Assembly: GCA_017397315.1 (NCBI GenBank)
Contig: JAFQJA010000005.1
Coordinates: forward strand, 41,360-105,359
Origin: Clostridia bacterium
GTDB taxonomy: Bacteria; Bacillota; Clostridia; Monoglobales; Firm-18
DNA: 64,000 bases
Direction of reading: 5' to 3'
The notes under the pieces were generated by a model. It did no database searches, was not told where the DNA came from, and saw only the letters and a program-made list of their open reading frames with translations. The number at the start of each line of letters is the position of its first letter. Position 1 is the first letter of the stretch. This document shows, in pieces, positions 45,278-55,088 of the stretch. The translations under genes were made by a program, and so were the position numbers.

Positions 45278-47461
45278 ATGGCTACCAAAAAAAGCAATAA
45301 AAAATGGGTTTCATTCTTAAAAATATTTTTATTATCCTTTATCGGTACAGCAATTGCAGTGCTTGGTATTACCACGGGTGTACTGTTTGCCACCGCTGAT
45401 GTTGACGCTATTTTAGGTGAAGACGGAGCATCTATGGACTTTGCCTCTGTTGTATATTACATTGACCAGCAGGGTAACGAGGTCGAGTATGAAAATCTGT
45501 ATCAGGACGAAAACAGAGTGTGGGCAGATTTTGCAAACATACCCCAACATGTTAAGGACGCCGCAATTGCTATTGAAGATGAGCGTTTTTACAAGCATTC
45601 AGGCTTTGATTTAAAAAGTACTGCCTATGCAACTTTCAACTATCTTATAAGAGGAAGTTCCGACAGAGGTGCAAGCACCATCACCCAACAACTTGTAAAA
45701 AATTTAACAGGTGAGAAAGAGAAAAAAGCTACGAGAAAGATTAAGGAAATTGCCCTTGCCATTGGTGTTGAAAAAAGGCTTTCAAAAGACGAGATTTTAG
45801 AATTATACTTAAATTCCATATACTTAGGTCACAGATGTAACGGAGTTGCAAGTGCCGCCCACTACTATTTCGGTAAAGACATAAGCGAAATAACAGTTGC
45901 AGAGGGTGCGGCAATCGTGGGCATTACCCAATATCCGAGTCTTTACGACCCTATCGCAAACCCAGAAAAGAATAAAGAAAAACAAGAAACTGTTCTTTAC
46001 AAAATGAACCAGTTGGGTTACATTGACGACAAAACTTACGAAGAAGCAAAAGCCGAGAAACTTGTGTTTGTTGCAGATACCTCGGAATTTGCAAGCGTTC
46101 AGTCGTATTTTGTCGACCAGTTAATTGCAGAAGTTTTAAATGACTTGCAGGAAAAATGCGGATACACAGAAGCCGTTGCAAACAAAATGCTGTTTACAGG
46201 CGGACTTAAGATTTACAGCACCATTGACCCCGTAGTTCAAAGAAACATGGATATAGTATACAAAGACCAAAATACTTTCCAGAAAGCACCCAAAGAAGAA
46301 CAACCCGAATCCTGCATGACAATTATTGACCCATACACAGGTCAAATTAAAGGCGTAGTAGGTGGCAGAGGCCAAAAAACTGCAGACCGTGTTTTGAACA
46401 GAGCATTTCAGGCTCCTCGTCAACCAGGCTCGTCAATCAAACCTATTGCTGTTTACGGCCCCGCTATTGATACAAATGTTACAGCACCGGGACAGATATG
46501 GGAAGACCAACAGGTAACTTATAACGGCTGGACTCCTAAAAACTACGACGGAAAATTTAAAGGCCCCGTATCTCTTCGCTATGCTATTTCACAGTCGTTA
46601 AATACAATAGCAGTGCAGGTTTTGGAAGAAGTTGGAACACGGGTTTCATACAACTATATGACTAATAAATTGGGATTTACTACACTTACAGAGGCAGATA
46701 TTAACCTTGCATCTTTGGCTCTCGGCGGTCTTACAAACGGCGTAACAAATCTGGAAATGACTGCTGCTTATTCTTCATTTGTTAATGACGGAGTTTATAT
46801 TGAGCCTACCACTTACACAAAAATCACTACCCATTCAGGAAAACTTATATATGAGAAAGAGCAGAAAAAAACTATGGCTTTCTCAAAAGATACCGCAAGA
46901 ACAATGCTCAACCTTTTACAATCCGCTGTGTCTACAGGTACAGGTGGCGGAGCAAGTTTTAGTGGCGGATACTCTATCGCAGGTAAAACAGGTACTACAG
47001 ATAATGACAAAGACAGATGGTTTGTCGGTATGACTCCCTATTATGTAGGTGCGGTATGGACGGGATATGACCAACCCGAATCGCTATACTTCTTCTCGGG
47101 AAATCCATCTGCTAAAGTATGGCGTCTTGTAATGTCAGGAATACACAGCGACAAGAACTTGCCAAGCAAAACTTTCCCGTCAGCAAGTATGTCCAAATAC
47201 ACAAGCGCTGACATCTGCAAAACAAGCGGATTACTCGCATCCGAACAATGCGCTCTTGACCCCGAGGGAAGCACTATAGTAAGCGATTATATCTTCGCAA
47301 GCAAGATGCCGTCTGCCTTTTGTCAGTTTCCTCATCTTGCAGAGCAAGAAGAACAACCTCCTGTTTTGGACGAACAAGTTCCTGAAAACGGACAAACGCA
47401 AAACCCTGCTTCTCCCCCCGCTGATATTGACCCCGATATATTAAGCGAAAACGGTCTTTAA
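45278..47461 (+). CDS. Class A penicillin-binding protein (glycosyltransferase/transpeptidase)
   Basis: 727 aa from the ATG at 45278; an in-frame TTG at 45245 precedes the AAAGGAAG site and is rejected. A membrane anchor lies at ~14-37. The GT51 domain has the catalytic Glu in EDERFYKHSG (~100) and TITQQLVKN (~134). The transpeptidase domain has SxxK at S385-K388 (GSSIKP), SxN in SQSLN and KTG in AGKTGTTD. The C-terminal tail is Pro/Glu-rich. It polymerises and cross-links peptidoglycan; its neighbours murA and divIB fit wall growth and division. Confidence 0.95.
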   Translation: MATKKSNKKWVSFLKIFLLSFIGTAIAVLGITTGVLFATADVDAILGEDGASMDFASVVYYIDQQGNEVEYENLYQDENRVWADFANIPQHVKDAAIAIEDERFYKHSGFDLKSTAYATFNYLIRGSSDRGASTITQQLVKNLTGEKEKKATRKIKEIALAIGVEKRLSKDEILELYLNSIYLGHRCNGVASAAHYYFGKDISEITVAEGAAIVGITQYPSLYDPIANPEKNKEKQETVLYKMNQLGYIDDKTYEEAKAEKLVFVADTSEFASVQSYFVDQLIAEVLNDLQEKCGYTEAVANKMLFTGGLKIYSTIDPVVQRNMDIVYKDQNTFQKAPKEEQPESCMTIIDPYTGQIKGVVGGRGQKTADRVLNRAFQAPRQPGSSIKPIAVYGPAIDTNVTAPGQIWEDQQVTYNGWTPKNYDGKFKGPVSLRYAISQSLNTIAVQVLEEVGTRVSYNYMTNKLGFTTLTEADINLASLALGGLTNGVTNLEMTAAYSSFVNDGVYIEPTTYTKITTHSGKLIYEKEQKKTMAFSKDTARTMLNLLQSAVSTGTGGGASFSGGYSIAGKTGTTDNDKDRWFVGMTPYYVGAVWTGYDQPESLYFFSGNPSAKVWRLVMSGIHSDKNLPSKTFPSASMSKYTSADICKTSGLLASEQCALDPEGSTIVSDYIFASKMPSAFCQFPHLAEQEEQPPVLDEQVPENGQTQNPASPPADIDPDILSENGL

Positions 47462-47515
47462 TCACCACACTCCCGGCCATTGCATATACTGTAATTGTTC
47501 GGAGGTGTATAAGTT

Positions 47516-48769
47516 TTGAGCAACACAGCAATCATTAACGGCGGAAACAGAATTTCAGGAGAACTTGTCGTTCAAGGTTCCAAAAATTCTGTTTTGCCCA
47601 TACTTGCGGCAACAGTGATAAACGGCGGAATTAACATTATTAACAACTGCCCTATGATAAAAGATGTATATGCTTCAATAAATATATTGCGTTCTTTAGG
47701 GTGCGTTGTATCAAACGACGGGGACACAGTTACCGTCGACTCGTCAAATATGAGTTGTGATGAAATTCATCAGGACCTGATGAAAGAAATGCGTTCATCT
47801 GTTATTTTTACAGGTGCGATTCTTGCCAGGTGCAAAAAAGCCCTTATTTCCACACCCGGAGGGTGTGAACTGGGACCAAGGCCCATCGACCTGCACTTAA
47901 AAGTATTTAAGGCTTTGGGAGTAGATGTAAAGGAAAGCCACGGATACATAATGTTAGACGGCGAAAATACACATTGCGCCCACATAAACCTTGATTTTCC
48001 AAGTGTAGGCGCAACTGAAAATGCTATGCTTTTGTCTTGTGCTACAAAAGGCACTACTACCATTACAAATGCAGCACAGGAGCCCGAAATTGTGGACTTG
48101 CAAGACTTTTTAAATGGTATAGGGGCAAATGTAAAGGGTGCGGGAACAAGCACCATCGAAATTGAAGGAACTAATGATTTTTGCAACATTTCCCACAAAG
48201 TAATAGGCGACAGAATAGTAACCGCAACATACCTGTCAGCAGCGGCAGTAACAAAAGGCAGTATTAAAATAAACGGAATTAATCCAAATCATATAAACTC
48301 AATTACAGATATGTTTTCTCTTTGCGGGGCAAAAATAAACAAGGGCAAAGACTTTATTGAAATGGAATGCAAAACAGGACTTAATTCGGTAAGTTGCATA
48401 AGTACTATGCCTTATCCGGGATTTCCCACAGACGCTCAGGCTTTAGCTGTTGCAGTACTGTCAGTTGCAGACGGCACAAGCGTAGTTGAAGAAAATATTT
48501 TTTCAAGCAGATACAGACACATTCCTGAGCTTAACAGAATGAATGCGGACATAATAATAAAAGATAAACTTGCAATAATAAGAGGCGTAAGCAGATTAAA
48601 AGGTGCATCAGTTACCGCATACGACCTGCGGGGTGCGGCATCACTTATAATTGCCGGACTTAATGCTTACGGCACTACAACGGTAACGGGGCTTGAACAT
48701 CTGGACCGTGGGTATTACTTATTTGAAAATCAACTAAAAAATTTAGGCGCAGATATTGTGCGGGAGTAA
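47516..48769 (+). CDS. murA: UDP-N-acetylglucosamine 1-carboxyvinyltransferase
   Basis: 417 aa from a TTG start with GGAGGTG upstream. First committed step of peptidoglycan precursor synthesis. The fosfomycin-target Cys is present in TPGGCELGPRPIDLH, and the N-terminal GGNRISGELVVQGSKNS is typical. It begins 54 nt after the PBP gene. Confidence 0.94.
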   Translation: MSNTAIINGGNRISGELVVQGSKNSVLPILAATVINGGINIINNCPMIKDVYASINILRSLGCVVSNDGDTVTVDSSNMSCDEIHQDLMKEMRSSVIFTGAILARCKKALISTPGGCELGPRPIDLHLKVFKALGVDVKESHGYIMLDGENTHCAHINLDFPSVGATENAMLLSCATKGTTTITNAAQEPEIVDLQDFLNGIGANVKGAGTSTIEIEGTNDFCNISHKVIGDRIVTATYLSAAAVTKGSIKINGINPNHINSITDMFSLCGAKINKGKDFIEMECKTGLNSVSCISTMPYPGFPTDAQALAVAVLSVADGTSVVEENIFSSRYRHIPELNRMNADIIIKDKLAIIRGVSRLKGASVTAYDLRGAASLIIAGLNAYGTTTVTGLEHLDRGYYLFENQLKNLGADIVRE

Positions 48770-48773
48770 AAAA

Positions 48774-49553
48774 ATGGAAACTACCACTTATGAAAAGACT
48801 ATACAATTAAAAGATTATAAAAAGAGAATGAGACGCAACCGCAGAAACAGAAAAATTCTATTAATTCTGTTTCTGATTGCGGTGCTTCTTATGATAGCCT
48901 ACTTAGCACCATGGTTTAAAATAAACAAAATTACGGTAGAAGGAAACGCCTTAATTCCGTCAAATACTATTATAAAAGCATCTACCATAGGCTATGGGCG
49001 TAATGTTTTTAAGACAAGCAGTAAAAAAGCAGTAAAAGGAATTTCCGCACTTCCTTACATTGAAACTGCCAAAATCGTAAAGAAGTTCCCCGCAGGAATT
49101 AAGATTATTGTTAAAGAGTGTGAAGTTGCAGGCTATGTGGCTTTTGCAGACAGTTATATTTACATAGACAGCACAGGCAAAATGCTGGAGCAAAACAAAG
49201 TTCCTCCCCAAAAAACCGTGCCTTTAATAGAAAACTTTAATCTTACAAAGTACATAGCCGGACAAGTCTTTTTATCAAAAGACGAGGGCAAAGCACAATA
49301 TGTTACAGAGGTTCTTGGCATTTTAAAAGAACAACAAATGATAAACAGCGTTACTTTAATCAACATTCCGGACCCCGAAAATTTATCAATAGTAATTGAC
49401 AATAAATTGGAAGTGTTAGTAGGTGCAAACGACAATTTACAATATAAAATTGAGTTTCTTACTTTAAAATCCTATCAGTCGTTAGGCGAAAACGCACGCG
49501 GATATTTAAATGTAAGCAGTGGCGACAAAGCAGTATATAAACAGAAAGGATAA
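48774..49553 (+). CDS. divIB: Cell division protein DivIB/FtsQ
   Basis: 259 aa from the ATG at 48774 (GGGAG 7 nt upstream). A basic cytoplasmic N-terminus (KKRMRRNRRNRK), one membrane helix (~29-46), a POTRA domain (FKINKITVEGNALIP) and a beta domain follow. It scaffolds the divisome between DivIC/FtsL and PBPs. It starts 4 nt after murA. Confidence 0.92.
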   Translation: METTTYEKTIQLKDYKKRMRRNRRNRKILLILFLIAVLLMIAYLAPWFKINKITVEGNALIPSNTIIKASTIGYGRNVFKTSSKKAVKGISALPYIETAKIVKKFPAGIKIIVKECEVAGYVAFADSYIYIDSTGKMLEQNKVPPQKTVPLIENFNLTKYIAGQVFLSKDEGKAQYVTEVLGILKEQQMINSVTLINIPDPENLSIVIDNKLEVLVGANDNLQYKIEFLTLKSYQSLGENARGYLNVSSGDKAVYKQKG

Positions 49554-49559
49554 CAGGCA

Positions 49560-50324
49560 ATGAACATAAAAAAATATTTTACCCCCGCCCATATTTCAAT
49601 AGGTATTGTGTGCTTGCTGTTAGCGTTTTTTATTACTATGCAGATAAAAAGCGTTAATGTAATCAACAAAAACGGCAATACCGATAAATTAAGAGCAGAA
49701 AATCTTGCAATGGAATTAAAAAACGAGCAGGAAAAGAACATAGAACTTAACAAGCAACTGCTTTTAGCAAAACAGGAAATCGACTCCTTTAAAGAAGAGG
49801 CAGCCGAAACAAATGGTTATTCTCAGACTCTTACCACCCAACTGCAAAGAGCAGAACTTTTAGCAGGACTTACTGCTGTTGAGGGGTCAGGAGTACAGGT
49901 AACATTAAATGACAGTAATGCAATTAATAACCTTCCTGAAAATGCCAACGCCTATGTTATTCACGATATGGATATACTGCAGGTTATAAATGAGTTAAGA
50001 GATGCGGGCGCGGAAGCAATCGCATTAAACGGCGAACGCATTGTTTCTACCAGCGAAATCAGATGTGCCGGAGCAACAGTTAGCGTTAACAACAACAGAT
50101 ACTCTATTCCTTATGTTATTACAGCAATAGGCGACCCTGTCAATATGGAAAACGCTCTTCTGATGAGAAACGGTGTAGTTGACAGTCTTACTTTTTACGG
50201 TTTTGATATAGAAGTAAAAAAGGTTAATTCAATAAAACTTAACGCCTACACAGGTCCTCTTAACTATAAATATGCCGTTCCGTCAAAGATTACAACCAAC
50301 ACCCAAACAAATGGAGGTCAATAA
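49560..50324 (+). CDS. DUF881-family protein
   Basis: 254 aa. An N-terminal helix (~11-28) is followed by a coiled-coil (~40-90, EQEKNIELNKQLLLAKQEID), then the DUF881 domain (VHDMDILQVINELRDAGAEAIALNG-like region). The family lies almost always between ftsQ and ftsZ in Bacillota and Actinobacteria, and its role in division is unproven. It starts 6 nt after divIB. Confidence 0.92.
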   Translation: MNIKKYFTPAHISIGIVCLLLAFFITMQIKSVNVINKNGNTDKLRAENLAMELKNEQEKNIELNKQLLLAKQEIDSFKEEAAETNGYSQTLTTQLQRAELLAGLTAVEGSGVQVTLNDSNAINNLPENANAYVIHDMDILQVINELRDAGAEAIALNGERIVSTSEIRCAGATVSVNNNRYSIPYVITAIGDPVNMENALLMRNGVVDSLTFYGFDIEVKKVNSIKLNAYTGPLNYKYAVPSKITTNTQTNGGQ

Positions 50325-50681
50325 ATGATTATCATAATGTGTCTTCTTTTAGGAGTAGTAATTGCACTTGCCCTGCCCTTTACTTTCTCCTCTATAGTTT
50401 CAAAATTTATATCAGTGGGAATTCTTGCAGCACTTGACTCTGTTTTCGGAGGTCTTGCCGCAAGTGCCAACAACAGTTTTAAAATGAAAATATTTGTAAC
50501 GGGCTTTTTCGGCAACGCATTAGTGGCTGTTTTGCTTACTTATATGGGTTCTTTATTAAACATTGATTTGACTATTGCGGCGATTGTCGTGTTTGGTACA
50601 CGCATTTTCCAGAACTTCGCTATCTTAAGAAGATTTGTGCTTGAACGATATATGTCAAAAAAGGAAACAAAAAACTTGTAA
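50325..50681 (+). CDS. sbp: Small basic protein Sbp (DUF1290)
   Basis: 118 aa, about three to four membrane helices, with LDSVFGGLAAS and FGTRIFQNFAILRR. It starts directly after the DUF881 stop. In Bacillota it sits in the division cluster next to ftsA and ftsZ; function unknown. Confidence 0.9.
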   Translation: MIIIMCLLLGVVIALALPFTFSSIVSKFISVGILAALDSVFGGLAASANNSFKMKIFVTGFFGNALVAVLLTYMGSLLNIDLTIAAIVVFGTRIFQNFAILRRFVLERYMSKKETKNL

Positions 50682-50698
50682 ATTTTTTATAAAACTAC

Positions 50699-50727
50699 TT
50701 TACAAATGATGAAATTTTGTATATAAT
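50699..50727 (+). promoter_or_regulatory. Sigma-A promoter of ftsZ
   Basis: -35 TTTACA (50699-50704), 17-bp spacer, consensus -10 TATAAT (50722-50727), 47 bp before the ATG. It allows ftsZ expression independent of the upstream genes. Confidence 0.78.
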
Positions 50728-50774
50728 AAATTGTAACATAATTGTAATATTAGATTTTTCGGGAGGTTCTACCA

Positions 50775-51896
50775 ATGATAGAATTAGAATTGGATGCAAT
50801 TAAAACAGCAAATATAAAAGTAATAGGTGTAGGCGGCGGCGGAAACAATGCAGTTGACAGAATGATTGAATCAGGCTTTACCTCTGTTGAATTTCTGTCA
50901 GTTAACACCGACAGCCAGCAACTTCTGAGAAGTTCTACTAAAAAAAGAATTCAGATTGGCGAAAAACTTACAAGAGGCTTAGGTGCAGGAGCCAATCCTG
51001 AAATCGGCAAAAAAGCCGCAGAAGAAAGCCGTGAAGAAATTGCAAGTGCACTTAAGGGCGCTGACATGGTATTCGTTACTGCAGGTATGGGTGGCGGAAC
51101 AGGTACAGGTGCTGCTCCTGTTGTTGCAAGTGTTGCAAAAGAAATGGGCATTTTGACAATTTCAATAGTAACAAAACCATTTACTTTTGAAGGTAAAAAA
51201 AGAATGAAACAAGCGGAAGCAGGTATTCTTGAACTAAAAGCAAATTCCGATTCTCTGGTTATCATTCCCAATGATAAATTAATAGAACTTGCCAACAATC
51301 AGAAAAATATACCGTTTACAGAGTCATTTAAAATGGCTGATGATGTTTTAAGACAAGGCGTACAGGGTATTGCAGAACTAATTGTTGTTCCCGGTATCGT
51401 TAACCTTGACTTTGCTGATGTTAAGACCGTTATGAAAAATACAGGTTTTGCACATATGGGTATCGGACACGCATCAGGGGATAACAGAGCAGAAGAAGCG
51501 ACAAGAATGGCTATCAACAGCCCACTTTTGGAAACTTCTATTGCTGGTGCAAAAGGTATCATCTTAAACATTGCCGGCGGTTCAAGCCTGGGTATGCTTG
51601 AAATCAGCAAATGTAACGAAATGGTACAAGAACTTGCAGACGAAGATGCAGAATTTATCTTTGGAGCTATTATAAAAGAAGAGTTGGGCGACGAAATTGA
51701 AGTTACTGTTGTTGCAACAGGTTTTGACGGCGGTAATACATATCAGCAACAGGCAAAAGCATTGGATAAAGATAACGACCCCGAAATCCCGTCATTTGTA
51801 AACATCAGCAAAATAGACGACGAGGAAAAAATTATAAGCACAACAATTCTTGATGATGATATTGATGTACCTCCATTCTTTTTCAAAAAACAATAA
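50775..51896 (+). CDS. ftsZ: Cell division protein FtsZ
   Basis: 373 aa, a tubulin-like GTPase. N-terminal [17 protein letters not shown], tubulin signature [13 protein letters not shown], and T7 loop [11 protein letters not shown]. The C-terminal linker is short (~45 residues) and the end reads [11 protein letters not shown], a recognisable but unusual version of the conserved tail that binds FtsA, SepF or ZapD-like partners. No ftsA is adjacent. Confidence 0.97.
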   Translation: MIELELDAIKTANIKVIGVGGGGNNAVDRMIESGFTSVEFLSVNTDSQQLLRSSTKKRIQIGEKLTRGLGAGANPEIGKKAAEESREEIASALKGADMVFVTAGMGGGTGTGAAPVVASVAKEMGILTISIVTKPFTFEGKKRMKQAEAGILELKANSDSLVIIPNDKLIELANNQKNIPFTESFKMADDVLRQGVQGIAELIVVPGIVNLDFADVKTVMKNTGFAHMGIGHASGDNRAEEATRMAINSPLLETSIAGAKGIILNIAGGSSLGMLEISKCNEMVQELADEDAEFIFGAIIKEELGDEIEVTVVATGFDGGNTYQQQAKALDKDNDPEIPSFVNISKIDDEEKIISTTILDDDIDVPPFFFKKQ

Positions 51897-51907
51897 ATTA
51901 AATTGCA

Positions 51908-51941
51908 AAATGCTGAACGAAAATTCGTTCAGCATTTTTTA
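51908..51941 (+). terminator. Terminator after ftsZ
   Basis: A 13-bp stem AAATGCTGAACGA/TCGTTCAGCATTT (51908-51920, 51925-51937) with a 4-nt loop and a T-run. A shorter T-run exists on the other strand, so it may also stop the convergent aro operon. Confidence 0.92.
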
Positions 51942-51989
51942 TCGTCTCTAAGGATATATCATATGCGTGATGCGACACTAAATATCCCC

Positions 51990-52526
51990 TTAATACTCTT
52001 TTGTGTTTCTTAATAATTTAAAAGTTTCTTTCTCACCTTTTTCCGCAAGAACTGTAAGCCATTTTTCCAATATATTTGATGTGTCATTATGAATGCTTCT
52101 GTGAGACTTTCCTCTCTCAAAATATTCCAGCGGGTATGAATCGGTGTATTTTTCGCCCCGATATATTTTACTTGCTGCAACTCTGTCGCAAAACATTTCT
52201 TTTACATAATTAATTGGCATTTTTACCGGCATAACCTTTTTTGCCACAGGGTTATAATCTGTCCAGTATTCAAAATGATGTTTGTTTCTCCCCTTATGAT
52301 GAAGCCACGCCTTTGAATATCCGATTTTTTCTCTTTCTCCCTCGTTGGGGCTTTTTGTTCCGTAATAATACTTTATACCCGCCACAAATTCTGCAGGGCT
52401 GTATTTTGACAAATCGTGAAACAATCCCTGAAAACCTATACCGGCATAAAAGCAATGCTTAATTACCTGATGCCGGTGCTTCGTAATTGTTTTAAAATGT
52501 CTGATTCCGTTTTTAAGATAACCCAT
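51990..52526 (-). CDS. DUF5662-family protein
   Basis: 178 aa, His-rich. The FHDLSKYSPAEF segment, HHKGRNKHHFEYW and later KEMFCDRVAASKIY suggest a metal-binding all-helical fold resembling HD domains. The family is common in Clostridia with no assigned role. It lies 10 nt after aroK in the same direction, but a link to aromatic synthesis is not implied by its sequence. Confidence 0.82.
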   Translation of the reverse strand: MGYLKNGIRHFKTITKHRHQVIKHCFYAGIGFQGLFHDLSKYSPAEFVAGIKYYYGTKSPNEGEREKIGYSKAWLHHKGRNKHHFEYWTDYNPVAKKVMPVKMPINYVKEMFCDRVAASKIYRGEKYTDSYPLEYFERGKSHRSIHNDTSNILEKWLTVLAEKGEKETFKLLRNTKEY

Positions 52527-52536
52527 ATTCTCACCA

Positions 52537-53013
52537 TTATTTAACGCTTTTCACTATTTCTTTCGCTACAAGCATCGGACTATTATTACCGTCAACCGTT
52601 ATATCCGCCTGTTCCTTATATAAATCATATCTTTCATTATACAATTTTTCTATATCGCAGTTGCTTTTCAATAAAGGTCTGTTTTCAAAAAGGTCTCTGG
52701 TTTTCAAAACCTCGGGAGGAGTGTCAATAAATACAACTATACCTTTTGACATCAGTTCAGTATTCTCCTCAACTTTAACAATTCCGCCGCCCGTTGAAAC
52801 AACCGTGTTATCTTTTATTTGTTTGAGTGTTTCTGTTTCAAGTTTTCTGAAATATTGTTCCCCGTGCATTTTGAAAATTTCAGGAATACTGCCGAATTTG
52901 CTTTCAATTATACTGTCCGTATCTGCTAAAGACATATTTAATTTTTGAGCGAGTATTTTTGCAACGGTAGATTTTCCGCAACCGGGCATACCGATTAAAT
53001 ATATGTTTTTCAT
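52537..53013 (-). CDS. aroK: Shikimate kinase
   Basis: 158 aa. P-loop GMPGCGKST (8-16), shikimate-binding DTD and R residues, STGGGIV. Phosphorylates shikimate at O3. The start directly abuts the aroC stop. Confidence 0.93.
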   Translation of the reverse strand: MKNIYLIGMPGCGKSTVAKILAQKLNMSLADTDSIIESKFGSIPEIFKMHGEQYFRKLETETLKQIKDNTVVSTGGGIVKVEENTELMSKGIVVFIDTPPEVLKTRDLFENRPLLKSNCDIEKLYNERYDLYKEQADITVDGNNSPMLVAKEIVKSVK

Positions 53014-54072
53014 TTATTTGCCTCCAAGCAAATCAAGAATGACTAATGCCGCACCGCTTTCTACCGCTACTGTTGCTCTTGGCACTATGCAACTGTCATG
53101 TCTGCCTTTTAACTGTAATATTTCATTGGTTTTAGTATTAACATCAACAGTATTTTGGGGTTTGAAAATAGACGGTGTTGGTTTTACGGCAACCTGAAAA
53201 ACAACATCAGCACCATTGGTAATTCCTCCCGTTACGCCTCCGTTATTGTTGGTAACAGTTGATATTTCCCCATCTTGCACTGTGTAACAGTCGTTTGCTT
53301 CACTTCCCTTAATACGAGTGATTTCAAAGCCTTTTCCAAACTCCACACCTTTTACTGCGGGTATTGAAAACATCATTGATGCCATTTCACTTTCAACAGA
53401 GTGGAAAAACGGTTCTCCCACTCCTGCAGGAATGTTCTTTATTACGCATCTTATTACTCCGCCCACAGAATCCCCTTGTTGTGAGGCGTTTTCTATTTCC
53501 TGCATAAACTTTTCTTTGTAACCGTCATCTGCAACAGGGAAATCAGCACTTTGCAATTCTTTCGCATAATTCGCCTCTGACGGACATGCTGTATTTCCTA
53601 CAGACATTACATAAGAATAAATTTCTATACCTTTGTCCCTTAAAATCTGCCTTGCTATACTTCCTGCAAAAGTAAGGGGTGCTGTCAAACGACCGCTAAA
53701 ATGACCGCCTCCTGACACATCATTAAAGCCGTTGTATTTTACAAAGGCAGGGTAATCGGAATGTCCTGGCCTTACAAGGCGTTCCAGTTCGCTGTAATCC
53801 TTTCCTTTTGCGTCTTTGTTTCTTATTATAAACGCAAGAGGAGCACCTGTTGTTACGCCATCTTTTACCCCTGACAAAATTTCATAACTGTCTGTTTCCT
53901 GACGCTTTGTTGTATATAACGCTTTATGGTTCCTGCGTTTTAAAAACATATCAATATACGGAAAATCCAGTTTCACCCCATGAGGAACGGAAGAAAGTAC
54001 TCCTCCAACCGCCACTCCGTGAGATTCGCCAAATATCGTGAATTGAATATTTTTACCAAATACTGCACCCAT
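53014..54072 (-). CDS. aroC: Chorismate synthase
   Basis: 352 aa. FMN-dependent conversion of EPSP to chorismate. Signatures are GESHGVAVGGVLSSVPHG near the N-terminus, RPGHSDYPAF, DVSGGGHFSGR and the C-terminal RHDSCIVPRA. The start overlaps the aroB stop by one base. Confidence 0.96.
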   Translation of the reverse strand: MGAVFGKNIQFTIFGESHGVAVGGVLSSVPHGVKLDFPYIDMFLKRRNHKALYTTKRQETDSYEILSGVKDGVTTGAPLAFIIRNKDAKGKDYSELERLVRPGHSDYPAFVKYNGFNDVSGGGHFSGRLTAPLTFAGSIARQILRDKGIEIYSYVMSVGNTACPSEANYAKELQSADFPVADDGYKEKFMQEIENASQQGDSVGGVIRCVIKNIPAGVGEPFFHSVESEMASMMFSIPAVKGVEFGKGFEITRIKGSEANDCYTVQDGEISTVTNNNGGVTGGITNGADVVFQVAVKPTPSIFKPQNTVDVNTKTNEILQLKGRHDSCIVPRATVAVESGAALVILDLLGGK

Positions 54073-55079
54073 TATAAAATCTCCTTTTTTATTACTGCTT
54101 TCCCTATTTCCTGTAAAACAACGCAGTTGATACCATCAGTCGTTGCCTTTTTATCCTTTTTAATTATTTCTTTTGCGTCTTTTTCAGGCACAGTTGCCTT
54201 CGGGAAATACAAGTTATATTTTTCACACAGTTGTTTGATTAACTGATGTGTACCCGCCTTGGTAATGCCCATTTTCTCCGAAATATCAGTTATATAAAGC
54301 ATTCCCGTCGCCACGCCCTCGCCATGTGTGTATTTATCGTAATTGTAATAGCACTCAACTGCGTGGCCGTAAGTATGCCCGAAATTCAAAATCATTCTTT
54401 CGCCTTTGTCGAACTCATCATTTTCCACTATATCTCTTTTTATTTCTATGCACTTCGTAATTACAGAGCCAATATCAATATAATCGTCAAAAAGGGACAT
54501 AAATAATTCCTTGTCTTTAATTGCTCCGTATTTAATAACCTCTGCCATTCCGTCAGAAAAAACTCGGGTGGGAAGAGTTTTTAAAACTTCAGGGTCTATT
54601 ATTACTTTTGACGGAGGGTAGAAACAACCAACAAGATTTTTTCCGTATGGAAGATTTATTGCCACCTTTCCGCCCACACTGCTGTCTACCTGCGACAACA
54701 AAGTAGTAGGTACACCTATATACTTAATCCCTCTTAAATATGTTGCACAGGCAAAACCCGTCAAATCTCCTATAACCCCGCCTCCGAAAGCGACTACGGT
54801 ATCATCTCTTGTAAGCCCCGCTTTTAAAAACTCGTCATAAAGTTCCATTAAATATTTGTGGCTTTTAGTGTGTTCGCCATAAGGTAAAACATGGTAAAAA
54901 CAGTTTTTTAATACCGCTTTTATCTTTTTGCCGTATAGACTGTCGACATTTATGTCAGTTACTACAAATATCTTGCCTTCCCCCGATATTTCCTTTACTT
55001 CTTCATAAAGGTTCGACAATGCGTTGCTTTTTATTATCACTTTGTAACTGCCTTTGCTTGTTTTAACATTTACAACCAT
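54072..55079 (-). CDS. aroB: 3-dehydroquinate synthase
   Basis: 335 aa. NAD- and metal-dependent cyclisation of DAHP. VAFGGGVIGDLTGFACATY and the metal-ligand segments LNFGHTYGHAVE are present. Preceded by ispD with a 9-nt gap. Confidence 0.95.
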   Translation of the reverse strand: MVVNVKTSKGSYKVIIKSNALSNLYEEVKEISGEGKIFVVTDINVDSLYGKKIKAVLKNCFYHVLPYGEHTKSHKYLMELYDEFLKAGLTRDDTVVAFGGGVIGDLTGFACATYLRGIKYIGVPTTLLSQVDSSVGGKVAINLPYGKNLVGCFYPPSKVIIDPEVLKTLPTRVFSDGMAEVIKYGAIKDKELFMSLFDDYIDIGSVITKCIEIKRDIVENDEFDKGERMILNFGHTYGHAVECYYNYDKYTHGEGVATGMLYITDISEKMGITKAGTHQLIKQLCEKYNLYFPKATVPEKDAKEIIKKDKKATTDGINCVVLQEIGKAVIKKEIL

Positions 55080-55088
55080 TTTTTCACC

